Shown piece after piece: positions 42,206 through 53,228 of a stretch of DNA of 64,000 nt. The notes under the pieces were generated by a model. The model did not search any database. It saw nothing but the letters and a program-made list of their open reading frames with translations, and was not told the DNA's origin. Position numbers and translations under genes: made by a program. The first letter of the stretch is position 1; the number at the start of each line of letters is the position of its first letter. Origin of the DNA: Tubulanus polymorphus (Eukaryota > Nemertea > Palaeonemertea > Tubulaniformes > Tubulanidae); assembly GCF_964204645.1 (NCBI RefSeq), contig NC_134028.1, positions 12,687,001-12,751,000 on the forward strand, given 5' to 3'.

Positions 42206-43344
42206 TATTGGGGGGTATGTCAATGACATGTAATTAAAAATAGCCAGAAAGGAGACTGCAAGATACTCTGCCTTAGCTTGGCGGGTAACCTCTAAACACC
42301 GAATGATATCTATAGGTCCGCCGAACCTCATAATTTTTCGGAATACGAAACGGACCCGTTACAACCAGAGGACCTCACTTGCCACATGATTCATTCAATC
42401 AAAATATTCTACAAGGTTCGGAAGCGGACCTAAGATTCAAGTAGAGAATTTATTATACATGTACAATAAAAGTTATATGTTTTTGAGCCTCGTATCTCCT
42501 CATATAGCAAAAATGTTCAACGATAAATATTTGAAAAAACTCGTCATTGTCATCAGTTACATCAGCAAGCGCCGCTGCGCCAAGATGTTGTGTACTTTAT
42601 TCCACTGCTCACGATCTGTAGTAATTTGTTTTAGGATTTCAATATCTGATGTTCTAAAAACTGGGGAGCAATTTTTTTTTCATAAGAGTTTCCACCATTT
42701 TGTTTCGCAGTGAACACACGTGGAATGGCTGAACACAGTGGAGCACTGTGTCACTGTAGTGTAGGACTGTGCCCGCGTGAAGTCGCGTAGAAGAAGTGTG
42801 TACATATACTCTACTGTTAGTACACTGATACAGTATAGTTGTGTACGTTTCTCTACTTATCGAATGGAAAACCTGCTTATCAAACCCGGGCGTATAGCGC
42901 AACGTTTTCTTACTTGATCAAAATGTTTAAACCTTAAAGAGAAAAGACTTGTTGTTGAATCTGACGATTCTTAGAAATTTGCCCCACCGAGATCATTTTT
43001 TGAGGAAATCATACTAAATGCATAGAAAATTCGGATTTCCAAACCACTCTCCAAATGCTATCTTTGAAAGAATTGAATGATTTAGATTTCATCTTATATT
43101 TTCTCCTCACTCATCATTGTACAGTAAGTACTAATTTTCCGTTTCAAGCATGAGCGCGTTCATTTAAAAAAGGCATAATGACTAAATACTCTACTCTTCA
43201 CTGGAGGTCAACCCGGTTTGCGGATAAACACTTGATACACGAATAAAAATGCGAAAACGTCAGAAATTGATTAAGGCCTGATCATGTAAGGATGTAAAAT
43301 CGTAGAAAAGGTTGGCGGGTATTTGACACGGTTTTGTTTGTATA
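42206..43344. other. No recognisable gene
   Basis: Mixed-composition sequence with short random ORFs only; no coding pattern or repeat identified. Confidence 0.4.
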
Positions 43345-43467
43345 AGTTATTGTATATATGTTGTTCTAGACCAAAGGTCAAGATGTCGAGCTCATAAAAA
43401 AATGAAAAATAAAATCTAGCGCACTCGCCCTCTCAACCTTTGATCTAGAACCACATATACAATGACT
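43345..43467. repeat. Palindromic terminal repeat of element 2
   Basis: Outer arm 43345 on: AGTTATTGTATATATGTTGT, CTAGACCAAAGGTC. Inner arm, read backward from 43467: AGTCATTGTATATGTGGTTC, TAGATCAAAGGTT. The fold is the same as at 6502-6692, with a short central loop near 43410-43425. Confidence 0.7.
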
Positions 43468-43561
43468 CTAATAATTCCATATATATGAATATCATATATA
43501 AATGAAAATTTTATATATGAATAACTTCTAAAATCAATTTGATAAAAAATTTGTTATTAAA

Positions 43562-46500
43562 ATGGAAGCAAATAAGAAGTACTACTGTCAAACATGTAAA
43601 ATCAATATGAATAAATCTCAAAAAGCAAGACATAATAAAACTAAAACACATTTAGAAAATAAATTGAAATTAGAATATAATGATGATTTATTAGAAACTA
43701 AAATAGAGGAATTAAAGAATGAAAAAGAAATATATAAATGTGATACATGTAATCAATTATTCAGAAAAAAAAGATATTATAAAGAACATTTAAAATCTTA
43801 GTCATATTAGAAATATCAATAATGATATTTTAGGTGAAGATTATTTTGATAAAGATAATGATAAGAAACAGAAGACAATTAAAAAAATAAAAAATCAATA
43901 AAATAAAAGACCATACATGGAAGATGTTAGAAATTATATTAATTCATTAGATAATAAAAAATTAATAGAGATAACGGAAGCATTTGAAAGTGATATTGGT
44001 CCAGCAGCTATCAAGTTTAAATTTTATAAAGGTAAAACGTTAGAAGAAAAATATTAAAAATGAAAAATAGTTTAAAAATAATTAATGACGTAGAATATCC
44101 TAAAATTAGTGTATCTGCTGAAGTTAAATTTATAAAATCTGAATATAAACCAATACATATTATAAATTCTCATTCACAACATATTATATCTAAACAGCAT
44201 ATAGATGATAGATAAGATAAATGTTATGATGAAGTAAAAAATAAAATAGAAGAGAAATATTTTGAAGGATCGGGTTTGATATTTGATGAGATAATATTTA
44301 TTACGTTACATGTGTACAATACAAAATATAATAAATTAACTAAATCAAAACCAATTGATGAAAATAATTTATCATATTATAAAGATGATAATATTAATGG
44401 ATCAAGTTATATCAAATTACCATTTAAAACTAATGCTGTTATAAATGTACAAAATTCTGATGATAAGTGTTTTCTATGGACAATTATAAGTTGTTTACAT
44501 CCTGCAATTGATCATATTTGTAGAGTATCAATTTATTGACAATTTGAAAATAATTATAAGATAAGACAATTATCGTGTTAAAATTTAACAAATACCAAAA
44601 ATAGAAAGAGATAATAATGTAAAGATAAATGTATTCGATTTAATCAAATTACCAAAAACAAAAGGTAACAATATAAAACATTATACACTAGAACCTTTAT
44701 ATCTATCAAAAGATTACGATTCAAATGATGTTATATATATATTATATCATTTCCAATTAATTAAACGATTAAACAAATTGATTTATTTTTTAAATCAAGA
44801 TTATTTTGATAATAAAATATATCTATGTAGAAAATGTTTACATAAATTAAGAACTGAAACTGCATTGTTAAATCATGAACAATTATGTGATAATCATGAT
44901 TATTGTAAATTGATTTTACCAAATGAAAAAGATAAAATATTAGAATTCAAAAAATATGATCACAAAAATTAAGTACCATTTGTAACATATGGAGACTTCG
45001 AGTCATTGAATAAAGAACTTACTGACCAAGATAGAAAAGAAATATATTATAAAAGAAAGATGTTAAATTCTGGTGTAATGGATTATTCAGATCCTCCAAT
45101 AACAAATACTATTAAAAAGATTCATCAATCAGCTGCAGCTTTCGGGCTATATATTAAATCTGATTATCCTGAATTATTAAAAGGTGAACATTATCATTAT
45201 AGAAATGTAAATGTTATCAATCATTTTTGTGACTTATTAATTCAATATGAAATGAAGTTTAGTAAATTATTAGATACAAATATAGAAATTATAATGACAG
45301 AACAAGATAAAGAAGAATTTGAGATCGCAGATGTTCTTATTGTGAAAAACTATTTAATTTTAATGATCATTTGAATGGTAAATTTAGAGGTGCAGCGCAT
45401 GAGAATTGTAACTTACAAGCTAAGAAAATAAATTTTGTTCCAGTTATATTTCATAATTTATCAGGGTATGATGCTCATTTATTCATCAAGCAACTATGTC
45501 ATAAAATAGAAGAAATCAATAATGAAATAGAAAGATTAAATTCAAATAGATCAAAAGATGTTGCTAAAATACCAACTTATAAATTTAAAATGTTAGCTAA
45601 AATATCTGAAAATTATATATCTTTCCAATTTGGATGTCTAAGATTTATAGATTCATATAGATTTTTAAGTAAAATATTAAAACAACATTATCCAAATAAT
45701 GATTATTTTCAATTAATGAGATATAAAGGAGCAATTCCATATTCATTTTATAAAGCGCATAATGATTTTAATATAACTGAATTATTAAAAGAAAAATTTT
45801 ATGGTGAATTAAGATCCGAATATGTTAAAGATGGAGTTTATAATAGAACATTGAATATTTGGAAAGTTTCAAAATAAAAAAATCATGGACAATTAGTAGA
45901 TTTATATCTAAAATCAGATGTATTATTATTAACTGATATATCTGAAAGGTTTAGAGATGTAAATCTAAAATATTTTAATATTGATCCATGTCATTGTTAT
46001 TCATCACCAGGTTTAACTTGGGACTGTGGATTAAAATTTACAGATATAAAAATGGATTTATTAACAAATATAGATCAATTATTATTATTTGAAAGATCTA
46101 TATGAGGAGGTGTTTCAGGTGTATTAGGTGATAGATATTTCAATGTAAATGATAATCCTGGGTATAAGTTATTATATATAGATGCAAATAATCTATATGG
46201 TTGGGCAATGATGGAACCACAACCTTACGGAGTATTTCAAATAACTGAAATTTTACAGCACGAAAATGTTGATAAATTTGATTGGAAAAAAAGAATCTAG
46301 ATATTGCAGATGATTCAGATACTGGTTACTTTTTTTTTGTAGATTTAGAATACCCTGAAAATATTAAATTTAAATCTAGAAATCTAGCATACTGTCCCGG
46401 ACATAAAACTGTAATACATGAAGTATTATCAAATTATCATAAAAGAATTAAACCTGAAAATCATATTCATACAGAAAAGTTAATGGTAACTCAGGAAGAT

Positions 46501-47375
46501 AAATATAATTATGTAGTACATTATAGAATTTGAAAATTCTATTTGAATCAAGGAATGATTCTAAAAAAGTACATACATGTAGATATATTTCATTTAGTCA
46601 AACTAAATGGTTAGAAAAATATATAGATTTTTATCACCAAACAGAGAACTAAAGCTAAAACTGATTTTGAGAAAGATTTTTTCAAACTAATCAATAATGC
46701 ATTCTAAGGTAAGACTTGTGAAAATATTAGAAAAAGAAATGATATCGAGTTAGTTAGTTATGGTAAAAGAATTAGACATTTACAAACATATCCTAAATTT
46801 ATTGGTAACAGAGGAGAATATTTGATGAAAATTTAGCTGCTGTCAAAATGAAAAGAACTTCTATGAAGTTCAATTAACCAATTTATGTTGGAGCATCTGT
46901 TTTAGAAATATCAAAATTATTAATGTACGAATTTTACTATAACGTATTACAACCACTTTTTGGAGAATTATTTTGATTTCAGTAATTATCCAAAAGATCA
47001 TGAATTATTTAGTAATGATAATAAAATAGATCCTGGGAAGTTTGAGGATGAATTTGGTGGTGAAGAAATGATAAGAGTTCATTGGAATTCGATCTAAAAT
47101 GTATAGTTATAAAACTAAAGAATATGAAGCTAAAGAATTGAAAGGAATTACCAAAAGTGTAGTAGAAAAAAATATTCATTTCAAAGATTACATCAATTGT
47201 ATATTTAATGAAGAAGTTAGAAAAAAATAAGATGAAATGTTTAAGATCTGAAGATCATGAAATGTTTATAGAAGAGATAGAGAAGATAAGTTTAAATCCA
47301 TTTGATGATAAAAGATATATTCTGGATGACGGAATTAATACAGTCGCGTAATCCTGTAATATATGAATTAGTTGT
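43562..47375 (+). pseudogene. Polinton protein-primed DNA polymerase B, multiply broken
   Basis: Family-B polymerase that would replicate the element. In order: zinc-finger leader (MEANKKYYCQTCKIN, HNKTKTHLENKL, YKCDTCNQLF); a Polinton-specific region (KCFLWTIISCLHP, 44466); Exo I YGDFESL (44990); a Cys/His insert (GKFRGAAHENCNLQ); Exo II FHNLSGYDAHLF (45450); an Exo III-like region (FGCLRFIDSYRF, 45630); Pol A YIDANNLYGWAMM (46174); a Pol B region where the Tyr codon is TAA (NNAF*GKTCEN, stop at 46705-46707); and the C-terminal LNPFDDKRYILDDG (47290). The Pol C motif (expected YxDTDS) is absent: the sequence jumps from QPLFGE to a YFDFSNYPKDH-type stretch near 46965. Many stops and shifts. 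Clearly dead. Confidence 0.88.
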
Positions 47376-47417
47376 ATGATGTAGAGAATAATTAATAATT
47401 TTTTTATAATAATAAAT

Positions 47418-47756
47418 ATGAATATAACAGTAGGACCGAGTATATGGTTTGGGTTTGATTTTAAACATGGTAAAGAAATGAGAATTAAACTAAATGATGT
47501 AATTACTGATATTAAAAAAGTAAATCATTTAATAATGCATCAATGATTAATAAAGAAAATTATAATATAGAAAAAGGAATTGATTTAATTAAAACATCTT
47601 TATAGTACATGTATTATGAATAAATGAAGATGGAATTATCGATGATATCAAAAATATATTATCTAAAATATATGATAATTATAAAAGTAGTAATGAAATA
47701 AATGTTGAAATGATTATAACTTAATATTTTGAAGATAGTAATTTCTTTTCTAACTA
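47418..47756 (+). pseudogene. Polinton hypothetical protein (MNITVGPS family), broken
   Basis: Starts MNITVGPSIWFGFDFKHGKEM, 40-odd bases after the polymerase end, then is disrupted by shifts and stops. The inverted copy at 51469-51819 is an intact 116-residue version and shows what this was. Function unknown. Confidence 0.6.
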
Positions 47757-47757
47757 A

Positions 47758-47985
47758 ATGGCGGATCAGAAGTGGATAATAACTGGTTTATATAATGGAG
47801 CATTGCTATAAGTTGGAACTGTTGGTTATACAATGTTATTGAAGAAAGTATTTAAAATGGGAAATATTAATGTTGATAGATTTGATAACAATGATATTTT
47901 AAAATTAACATAAGCAGTTACTTTTTAACAATTGATTATTTGGAAAAACAAAAATTTATTCCTATTGATGGGTAATTTTTTGTTA
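47758..47985 (+). pseudogene. Polinton hypothetical small membrane protein, stops
   Basis: Begins MADQKWIITGLYNGALL, then TAA, VGTVGYTMLLKKVFKMG, further TAA codons. One hydrophobic segment at the start. The same start codon region (ATGGCGGATCAGAAGTGG) is found inverted at 51470. Confidence 0.5.
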
Positions 47986-47990
47986 AATAA

Positions 47991-48381
47991 ATGGCATCTG
48001 CAATTATAAATATTATCGGATCGGCAATTGTTAACGCTTTAGCACTTACAGGTGGTGGTTAAAAATGGTTCATTATTAGAACAAAAAAGACATAACTTAG
48101 CGTTACAGAAATAAAATAAAGCAGCAGAAGAATATAGAGAAAAGAGGCAAAATTATATAGGTTATATTAACAAAGAACTATATAATCAAAATATTTCACA
48201 TACAGATTTTAAGTCAGTTGATGATGCTATGAGTTTATATAACGCAGTAACAAATCGTGAAAAATTACATCTATATAAACCTAAATTATCAGATTATTAT
48301 ACCCCAAGTAAAGAACAACAACAATATGAAATAATTTGGATTTTAGGTGGAACAGTTATTGTTATATTTGTAGCATATTAA
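47991..48381 (+). pseudogene. Polinton hypothetical protein with C-terminal membrane segment
   Basis: N-terminus MASAIINIIGSAIVNALALTGGG is hydrophobic; after a TAA and a shift the frame continues with KAAEEYREKRQNYIGYINKE, helical and charged, and ends IIWILGGTVIVIFVAY, a membrane anchor. Two breaks. Unknown family; layout suggests a minor virion membrane component. Confidence 0.5.
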
Positions 48382-48412
48382 TTTACCAATTAGTAATTCT
48401 TTTGCTAAATAA

Positions 48413-49266
48413 ATGGATGATTTAGTTGATAATATTGATATTATTCCTCATGATATAAATAAAACATTTCCAACCTATAACATTTCCAACCTATGTTTGA
48501 AGAATCTGGGTATGATATAAATGAAAAAGGTGCTAGACTTTTAGTAAAAGATTTGAAATTTTTAGATGGTGAATATTATTATCGTTTGAAAGATGATTCG
48601 GATTATTATTATATTTATATCACTTCGCAAAAATAGAAAAATAAGATTAAGATATTAGCAAAATCAACTTTGCTTAAGTGAGAACCATCAAGAATTAAAA
48701 GAATAATTAATAGTAATGAAATAGAAAATGTTACTGACGCAGAAAAAAAGATAAATGAAAGATCATTTCATCTAAAAATTAATGAATTTTTTGATACAAT
48801 CAAAAATAATTTAGAAACAGAAACAACTTCTGAACAGAATATAACTTCCAAAACTAGTAATTTTAAATCAAGAGGAGTTCAAACTGAAAAACTTTTACCG
48901 AATGGGTTACTTGATAGAACAGATCAAGAATTAGAAGATATAAATATATTTTCTGATAAAATAATTAGAGAAATTATTAGTGCAAGACTTGCATCTGATA
49001 AAATTTCGCATGATAAAAGTATGAGATTCTAAAATTAGAACTTTAAAAAAAGAAAAAACTGATAAAATTAAAGAAATAGAACAATTAAAATTAGATAGAG
49101 ATAATAAAGTTATTGAAGAAATTGAATTAAAAAAAATGCATATTGAGAAAAAGAAATTGATGATTTAGAATATAACATAGAATAACAGAAAGAAGAAATG
49201 AAATTATTATTGAAATCATATGATTATGATATTAATAGATCAAAAGTTATTATTAAAGAGTTATAA
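48413..49266 (+). pseudogene. Polinton hypothetical protein with coiled coil, broken by a 16-bp duplication
   Basis: MDDLVDNIDIIPHDINKTFP, then a perfect 16-bp tandem duplication (48463-48494) throws the frame. The downstream frame reads MFEESGYDINEKGARLLVKD, YYYRLKDDSDYYYIYI, then a Lys/Glu-rich coiled coil (KEIEQLKLDRDNKVIEEIEL) interrupted by stops, ending at 49266. The pattern of a folded head plus coiled coil is visible; the family is not recognised. Confidence 0.5.
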
Positions 49267-49294
49267 TAAAACCAGATTCTGATATATCATTAAA

Positions 49295-49684
49295 GATAGA
49301 ATAAAATTATTATTGAAGTTAGAAGGTATAACAATTCTTTCAATTCTAACAGCTGTAACTATGGTATTTACAACAATAGGTTTAGCTATGACAAATTCTT
49401 TAAAATCTACACCAAGTCCTAACAAACCGGATAAACAACCAATAACAATAATTCTATACAAGATAAAGGTTAGGATGGATTAAAAAAATATTAGCAAAAT
49501 ATTTATGGGAACTATCTAAAAAATCTGCTGCAGCTTTACCAGGAATTATTGCATCAATTGTTGGTTTTGTTTTAAAATCTGCTGGAAATGTTATTAGTTT
49601 TGCTGCTGAACATATTATTTTATTTTTGATAAGAGTTGTTAGTGCAATTATTTTTGGATTAGTGAATATGATAGAAAATAAATA
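49295..49684 (+). pseudogene. Polinton small hydrophobic proteins
   Basis: Two pieces in different frames: ILSILTAVTMVFTTIGLAMT (about 49335-49395), a membrane segment, then KYLWELSKKSAAALPGIIAS and IVGFVLKSAGNVISFAAEH (about 49497-49684), ending at TAA. The second piece, with its ALPGII core, resembles a hydrophobic protein conserved in Polinton/adintovirus genomes. Located just before the capsid gene. Confidence 0.5.
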
Positions 49685-50067
49685 ATTAATTTTTTTCTTA
49701 AACAAATGAGTGGGGGTTATATAAATCCTTCTAAGAATTCTAGAATATCTAATGCAATTAAAGGAGTGAGATCTGATCATATAATTACTCATAATCCTTC
49801 TAATATCAATCCCGAAGAAACTTAATACGTTAGAATTCCACGATAACACAAAATCCTTTTTATGTTCTAAATAGTTTTTATTTATCAGCTGATATAAAAG
49901 TAACTGGTCATGATAATAATTACGTTGTCGATAATGTTGGAAGATATTTGATTAAAGAATTAACTATAAAGATTGGACCAGAAACAGTTTTTTCATTAGA
50001 TGATTATGATTTATTTACGCATTGTAAAGATTTATGGTTAACAAAAGAAAATAGAAATGATATGATA

Positions 50068-50283
50068 ATAAGATAAAATCCCACTATTTACAGATTAAAA
50101 GAATTTAAAAACAAGAATTTATTTATTAAATCTAAAATATTTAAAAGACACGACGTTTCGATCTCACCCTAGAGATCATCGTCAGGTGACGCCACCAATT
50201 CTTGTTTTTAAATTCTTTTAATCTGTAAATAGTGGGATTTTATCTTATTATCCGTTCACCACGTTTGAGTGTGGTCATCGTTC
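50068..50283 (-). mobile_element. 216-bp Penelope-like terminal fragment
   Basis: Flanked by a perfect 16-bp target duplication TAGAAATGATATGATA (50052-50067, 50284-50299). It contains perfect 55-bp inverted arms (50065-50119 and 50197-50251) around a core with a hammerhead motif. Inverted structure plus ribozyme fits a Penelope-like element terminal repeat left after incomplete insertion. No ORF. Confidence 0.6.
50150..50190 (-). ncRNA. Hammerhead ribozyme core (minus strand)
   Basis: Read on the minus strand: CAC, CTGACGA (50179-50185), stem II GATCTC/GAGATC (50172-50177 with 50160-50165), GAAAC (50155-50159), GTC, GTG. CUGANGA, a perfect stem II, GAAA and the GUC cleavage triplet are all present. 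CAC before CUGANGA pairs with GUG after GUC as stem I, and stem III is very short, as known for hammerheads in Penelope-like retroelements. Confidence 0.65.
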
Positions 50284-51223
50284 TAGAAATGATATGATAT
50301 TTCAAGGAATTCAATCCTTAAATAAAAATAAATTGAGGTCAGGAGCTAATAATGCAATAGTAGATAATACCGCAGACAATTTGATTAAAAATATTTATGG
50401 ATGTAAGTATAAAATTCCATTAGACTTTGAATCAATAAATAATAATGCGCCTTAATATAAATATGCAATACAAGAAGATATTATATTCGAAATAACATTT
50501 GCTCCTGTTAATGAAATTGTATAATCTAGCGTTATTAAAGATATGGGTTATAAATTATCGAATATATATTTAGAATATGACACAGTAACTGATGAAAATA
50601 TTGCTAACACAATTCAAACTAAATACAATCAAGGATTTTCATTATTATATGATTATATTGATAAATTTAACACTCTTACTATTAATGCAAATGATGAAAT
50701 AATTAATGAGAATATTAACTTCCCAAGAAGATCTATCAAAGGTATATTAATATTTTTTACCATTGCAACATATTCTAATGGAGCAATAAAAGTTGATAAT
50801 TATTATAATCCCGAAATATCAAAAGTTGAAATAACTATCGAAGGTATAGGAAATAAAATATTTCGTCAAGGAATGAGAATGATTGATCGATGGGTTGAAA
50901 TTTTAAAAAAAACATTTTATGAATGAAAAAATAAAATCATCCGAAGATTGTAATATTAATCAAATTGATTACTATACCGGCAATAAATATGCATTATGGT
51001 TAGATTTTAGAACAACTGAAGATAACTTATTACATGGTTCTGGTAAAAAACTACAGAACACTAAAGATGGAATTCAATTATTCATGAAAAAGTAAAAGGG
51101 AAGTTTGAATTATAAAATGCACATTTATATTATATCTGACGCGCAATTAAATATTATAAATTCTCAATAATTAGATAGTGTTATGTATTAAAATTTTTAT
51201 TTTGATAAAACTTTTTATAATAA

Positions 51224-51438
51224 ATGGAAGGCGGAATATATGAAATACAAATTCCAAGTGAAATTATATCAGATATATATTATATAATACCTTATGAATA
51301 AAGTAAGTATTTTGGAGAATTCTATAATCAATTCAAATATAGAATAAGTAAAATAAATAATATTAAAAGCGACGTGGTTGATAATTTAAGTAATGAAATT
51401 GATAATAATGTTTTACCTTCTACATCTCATAATGTTTA
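51224..51438 (+). pseudogene. Polinton zinc-finger/repeat protein, 3' lost at inversion junction
   Basis: MEGGIYEIQIPSEI and later VVDNLSNEIDNNVLPSTS match the start of the 1148-2002 gene; a TAA and shifts occur near 51298. Similarity ends at 51438 just where the 8-residue repeats would begin. Confidence 0.6.
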
Positions 51439-52150
51439 ACCAGTTATTATCCACTTCTGATCCGCCATTTATTTAGAAAAAAAATTACTATCTTCAAAAT
51501 ATTTAGTCATCTTATTTATAATTATTTCAGCACTTATAATATTAGTTTCATTTTCATATATTTCAGTTATTATTTTTTTAATATCATCCATAATAATATC
51601 TTCATCTAATTCATAAAATCTTAAAGAATTTCTAATTAAATCAGTAATCTTTTCTACGTTATAAATTCCTTTATCTATCGTTGTTTCAAATGTTGTTTCA
51701 TAAAAAAATGCAATATTTTTTATATGAGTTATGATGACATCATTAATATTAAATTTCATTTCTTTCTCACGTTTAAAATCAAATCCAAAACATATACTCG
51801 GTCCTACTGTTATATTCATGTTTATATATCCAAAAGAAATACTCTATATCTTATAACTAATTCATTAATTATAGGAAAATTATTTAAATTAATTAAGTAA
51901 CCATTATGATTTCGTATTTCTAATTTAAAATTATTAGATTTTGAAATACAAGGCTTGAATCATTCACTTAAATTATAGTTTATTTGCGTACCAAATTGTT
52001 TAACATTTTTTAATGGTAGAATATTCAATAAACCAGAATTACAAATTGTATCTTTAGTTGCTTCGAAAGTTTTTTGTTGGGTCAATTAAATTGCTATAAA
52101 TATAAAAGTGTGTAAAAGGTATTATAATTGACCTACCTTCTACGCTTCCA
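51439..52150 (-). mobile_element. Inverted Polinton fragment
   Basis: Bases from 51439 are the reverse complement of sequence like 47418-47790 (ATGGCGGATCAGAAGTGGAT near 51470). Further in (51840-52150) it reads the end of a different gene: FGTQINYNLSE, NHNGYLINLNNFPIINELVI. As the upstream gene differs from that at 47400, it derives from another Polinton copy. Confidence 0.65.
51469..51819 (-). CDS. Polinton hypothetical protein MNITVGPS, intact copy
   Basis: 116 residues without a break: MNITVGPSICFGFDFKREKE, then mostly helical acidic sequence (RNSLRFYELDEDIIMDDIKK, ISAEIIINKMTKYFEDSNFF). No membrane segment or zinc-binding residues. A broken homologue is at 47418. Not recognised. It lies in an inverted fragment without its usual neighbours. 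Confidence 0.5.
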   Translation of the reverse strand: MNITVGPSICFGFDFKREKEMKFNINDVIITHIKNIAFFYETTFETTIDKGIYNVEKITDLIRNSLRFYELDEDIIMDDIKKIITEIYENETNIISAEIIINKMTKYFEDSNFFSK

Positions 52151-52182
52151 GTAACAATATTTGGTTTATTTTCCTAACATTT

Positions 52183-53182
52183 TAGCCAAACAATTTATCA
52201 TTTCAACTGTCAAACAATTTATCATTTCAACTGTCAAACAATTTATCATTTCAACTGTCAAACAATTTATCATTTCACTGTCTAACAATTTAACATTTCA
52301 ACTGTCAAACAATTTATCATTTCAACTGTCAAACAATTTATCATTTTAACTGTCAAACAATTTATCATTTCAACTGTCGAACAATATATCATTTCAACTG
52401 TCAAACAATTTATCATTTCAACTGTCGAACAATTTATCATTCCAACAGTCGAACAATTTATCATTTCAACTGTCAAACAATTTATCATTTCAACTGTCAA
52501 ACAATTTATCATTTTAACTGTCAAACAATTTATCATTTCAACTGTCAAACAATTTATCATTTCAACTGTCGAACAATTTATCATTTCAACAGTCGAACAA
52601 TTTATCATTTCAACTGTCGAACAATTTATCATTTCAACTGTCGAACAATTTATCATTTCAACTGTCGAACAATTTATCATTTCAACTGTCGAACAATTTA
52701 TCATTTCAACAGTCGAACAATTTATCATTTCAACAGTCGAACAATTTATCATTTCAACTGTCAAACAATTTATCATTTCAACTGTCAAACAATTTATCAT
52801 TTCAACTGTCAAACAGTTTATCATTTCAACTGTCAAACAATTTATCATTTCAACTGTCAAACAATTTATCATTTCAACTGTCAAACAATTTATCGTTTCA
52901 ACAGTCGAACAATTTATCATTTCAACTGTCTTATCATTTTAACAGTTGAACAATTTATCATTTCAACTGTCAAACAATTTATCATTTCAACTGTCAGACA
53001 ATTTATCATTTCAGCTGTCTTATCATTTCAACTGCCAAACAATTTATCATTTCAACTGTCAAACAATTTATTATTTCAACTGTCAAACAATTTATCATTT
53101 CAACTGCCAAACAATTTATCATTTCAACTGTCAAACAATTTATCATTTCAACTGTCAAACAATTTATCATTTTAACAGTCTA
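52183..53182. repeat. 24-bp minisatellite, about 40 copies
   Basis: Unit CAATTTATCATTTCAACTGT plus CAAA or CGAA. The period of 24 keeps one frame open on the minus strand (52282-52920), reading MINCLTVE or MINCSTVE repeatedly. Variants (TCAAAC/TCGAAC, ACTGTC/ACAGTC) cluster in blocks. A few units are shortened (near 52270, 52930, 53020). Translation is a by-product of the period, not evidence of a protein. Confidence 0.9.
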
Positions 53183-53228
53183 TTAGATATTTAAATCATT
53201 TAACTCAATTCAATAATTATAATGTAGA

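Larger units (their letters stand above)
49706..51191 (+). pseudogene. Polinton major capsid protein, copy 2, with Penelope-type insertion
   Basis: Starts MSGGYINPSKNSRISNAIKG and continues with breaks through YLSADIKVTG, VVDNVGRYLIKELTIKIGPE, then CKDLWLTKENRNDMI, where the 216-bp insertion lies (50068-50283). After it: FQGIQSLNKNKLRSGANNA, and the 50543-50926 piece KLSNIYLEYDTVTDENIANT, ending VMY at 51191. Residues match element 1 closely. Single-base shifts and stops (49822, 50455, 50521, 51095) add to the insertion. Confidence 0.7.

Noticed and set aside
47758-48381. Repeated in-frame TAA codons suggesting stop-codon reassignment
   Set aside because: Homologous copies have sense codons of several kinds at such places, and frameshifts occur too; this is decay.
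52183-53182. CRISPR-like array or real repetitive protein
   Set aside because: Units are contiguous with no spacers, and the open frame follows from the 24-bp period.
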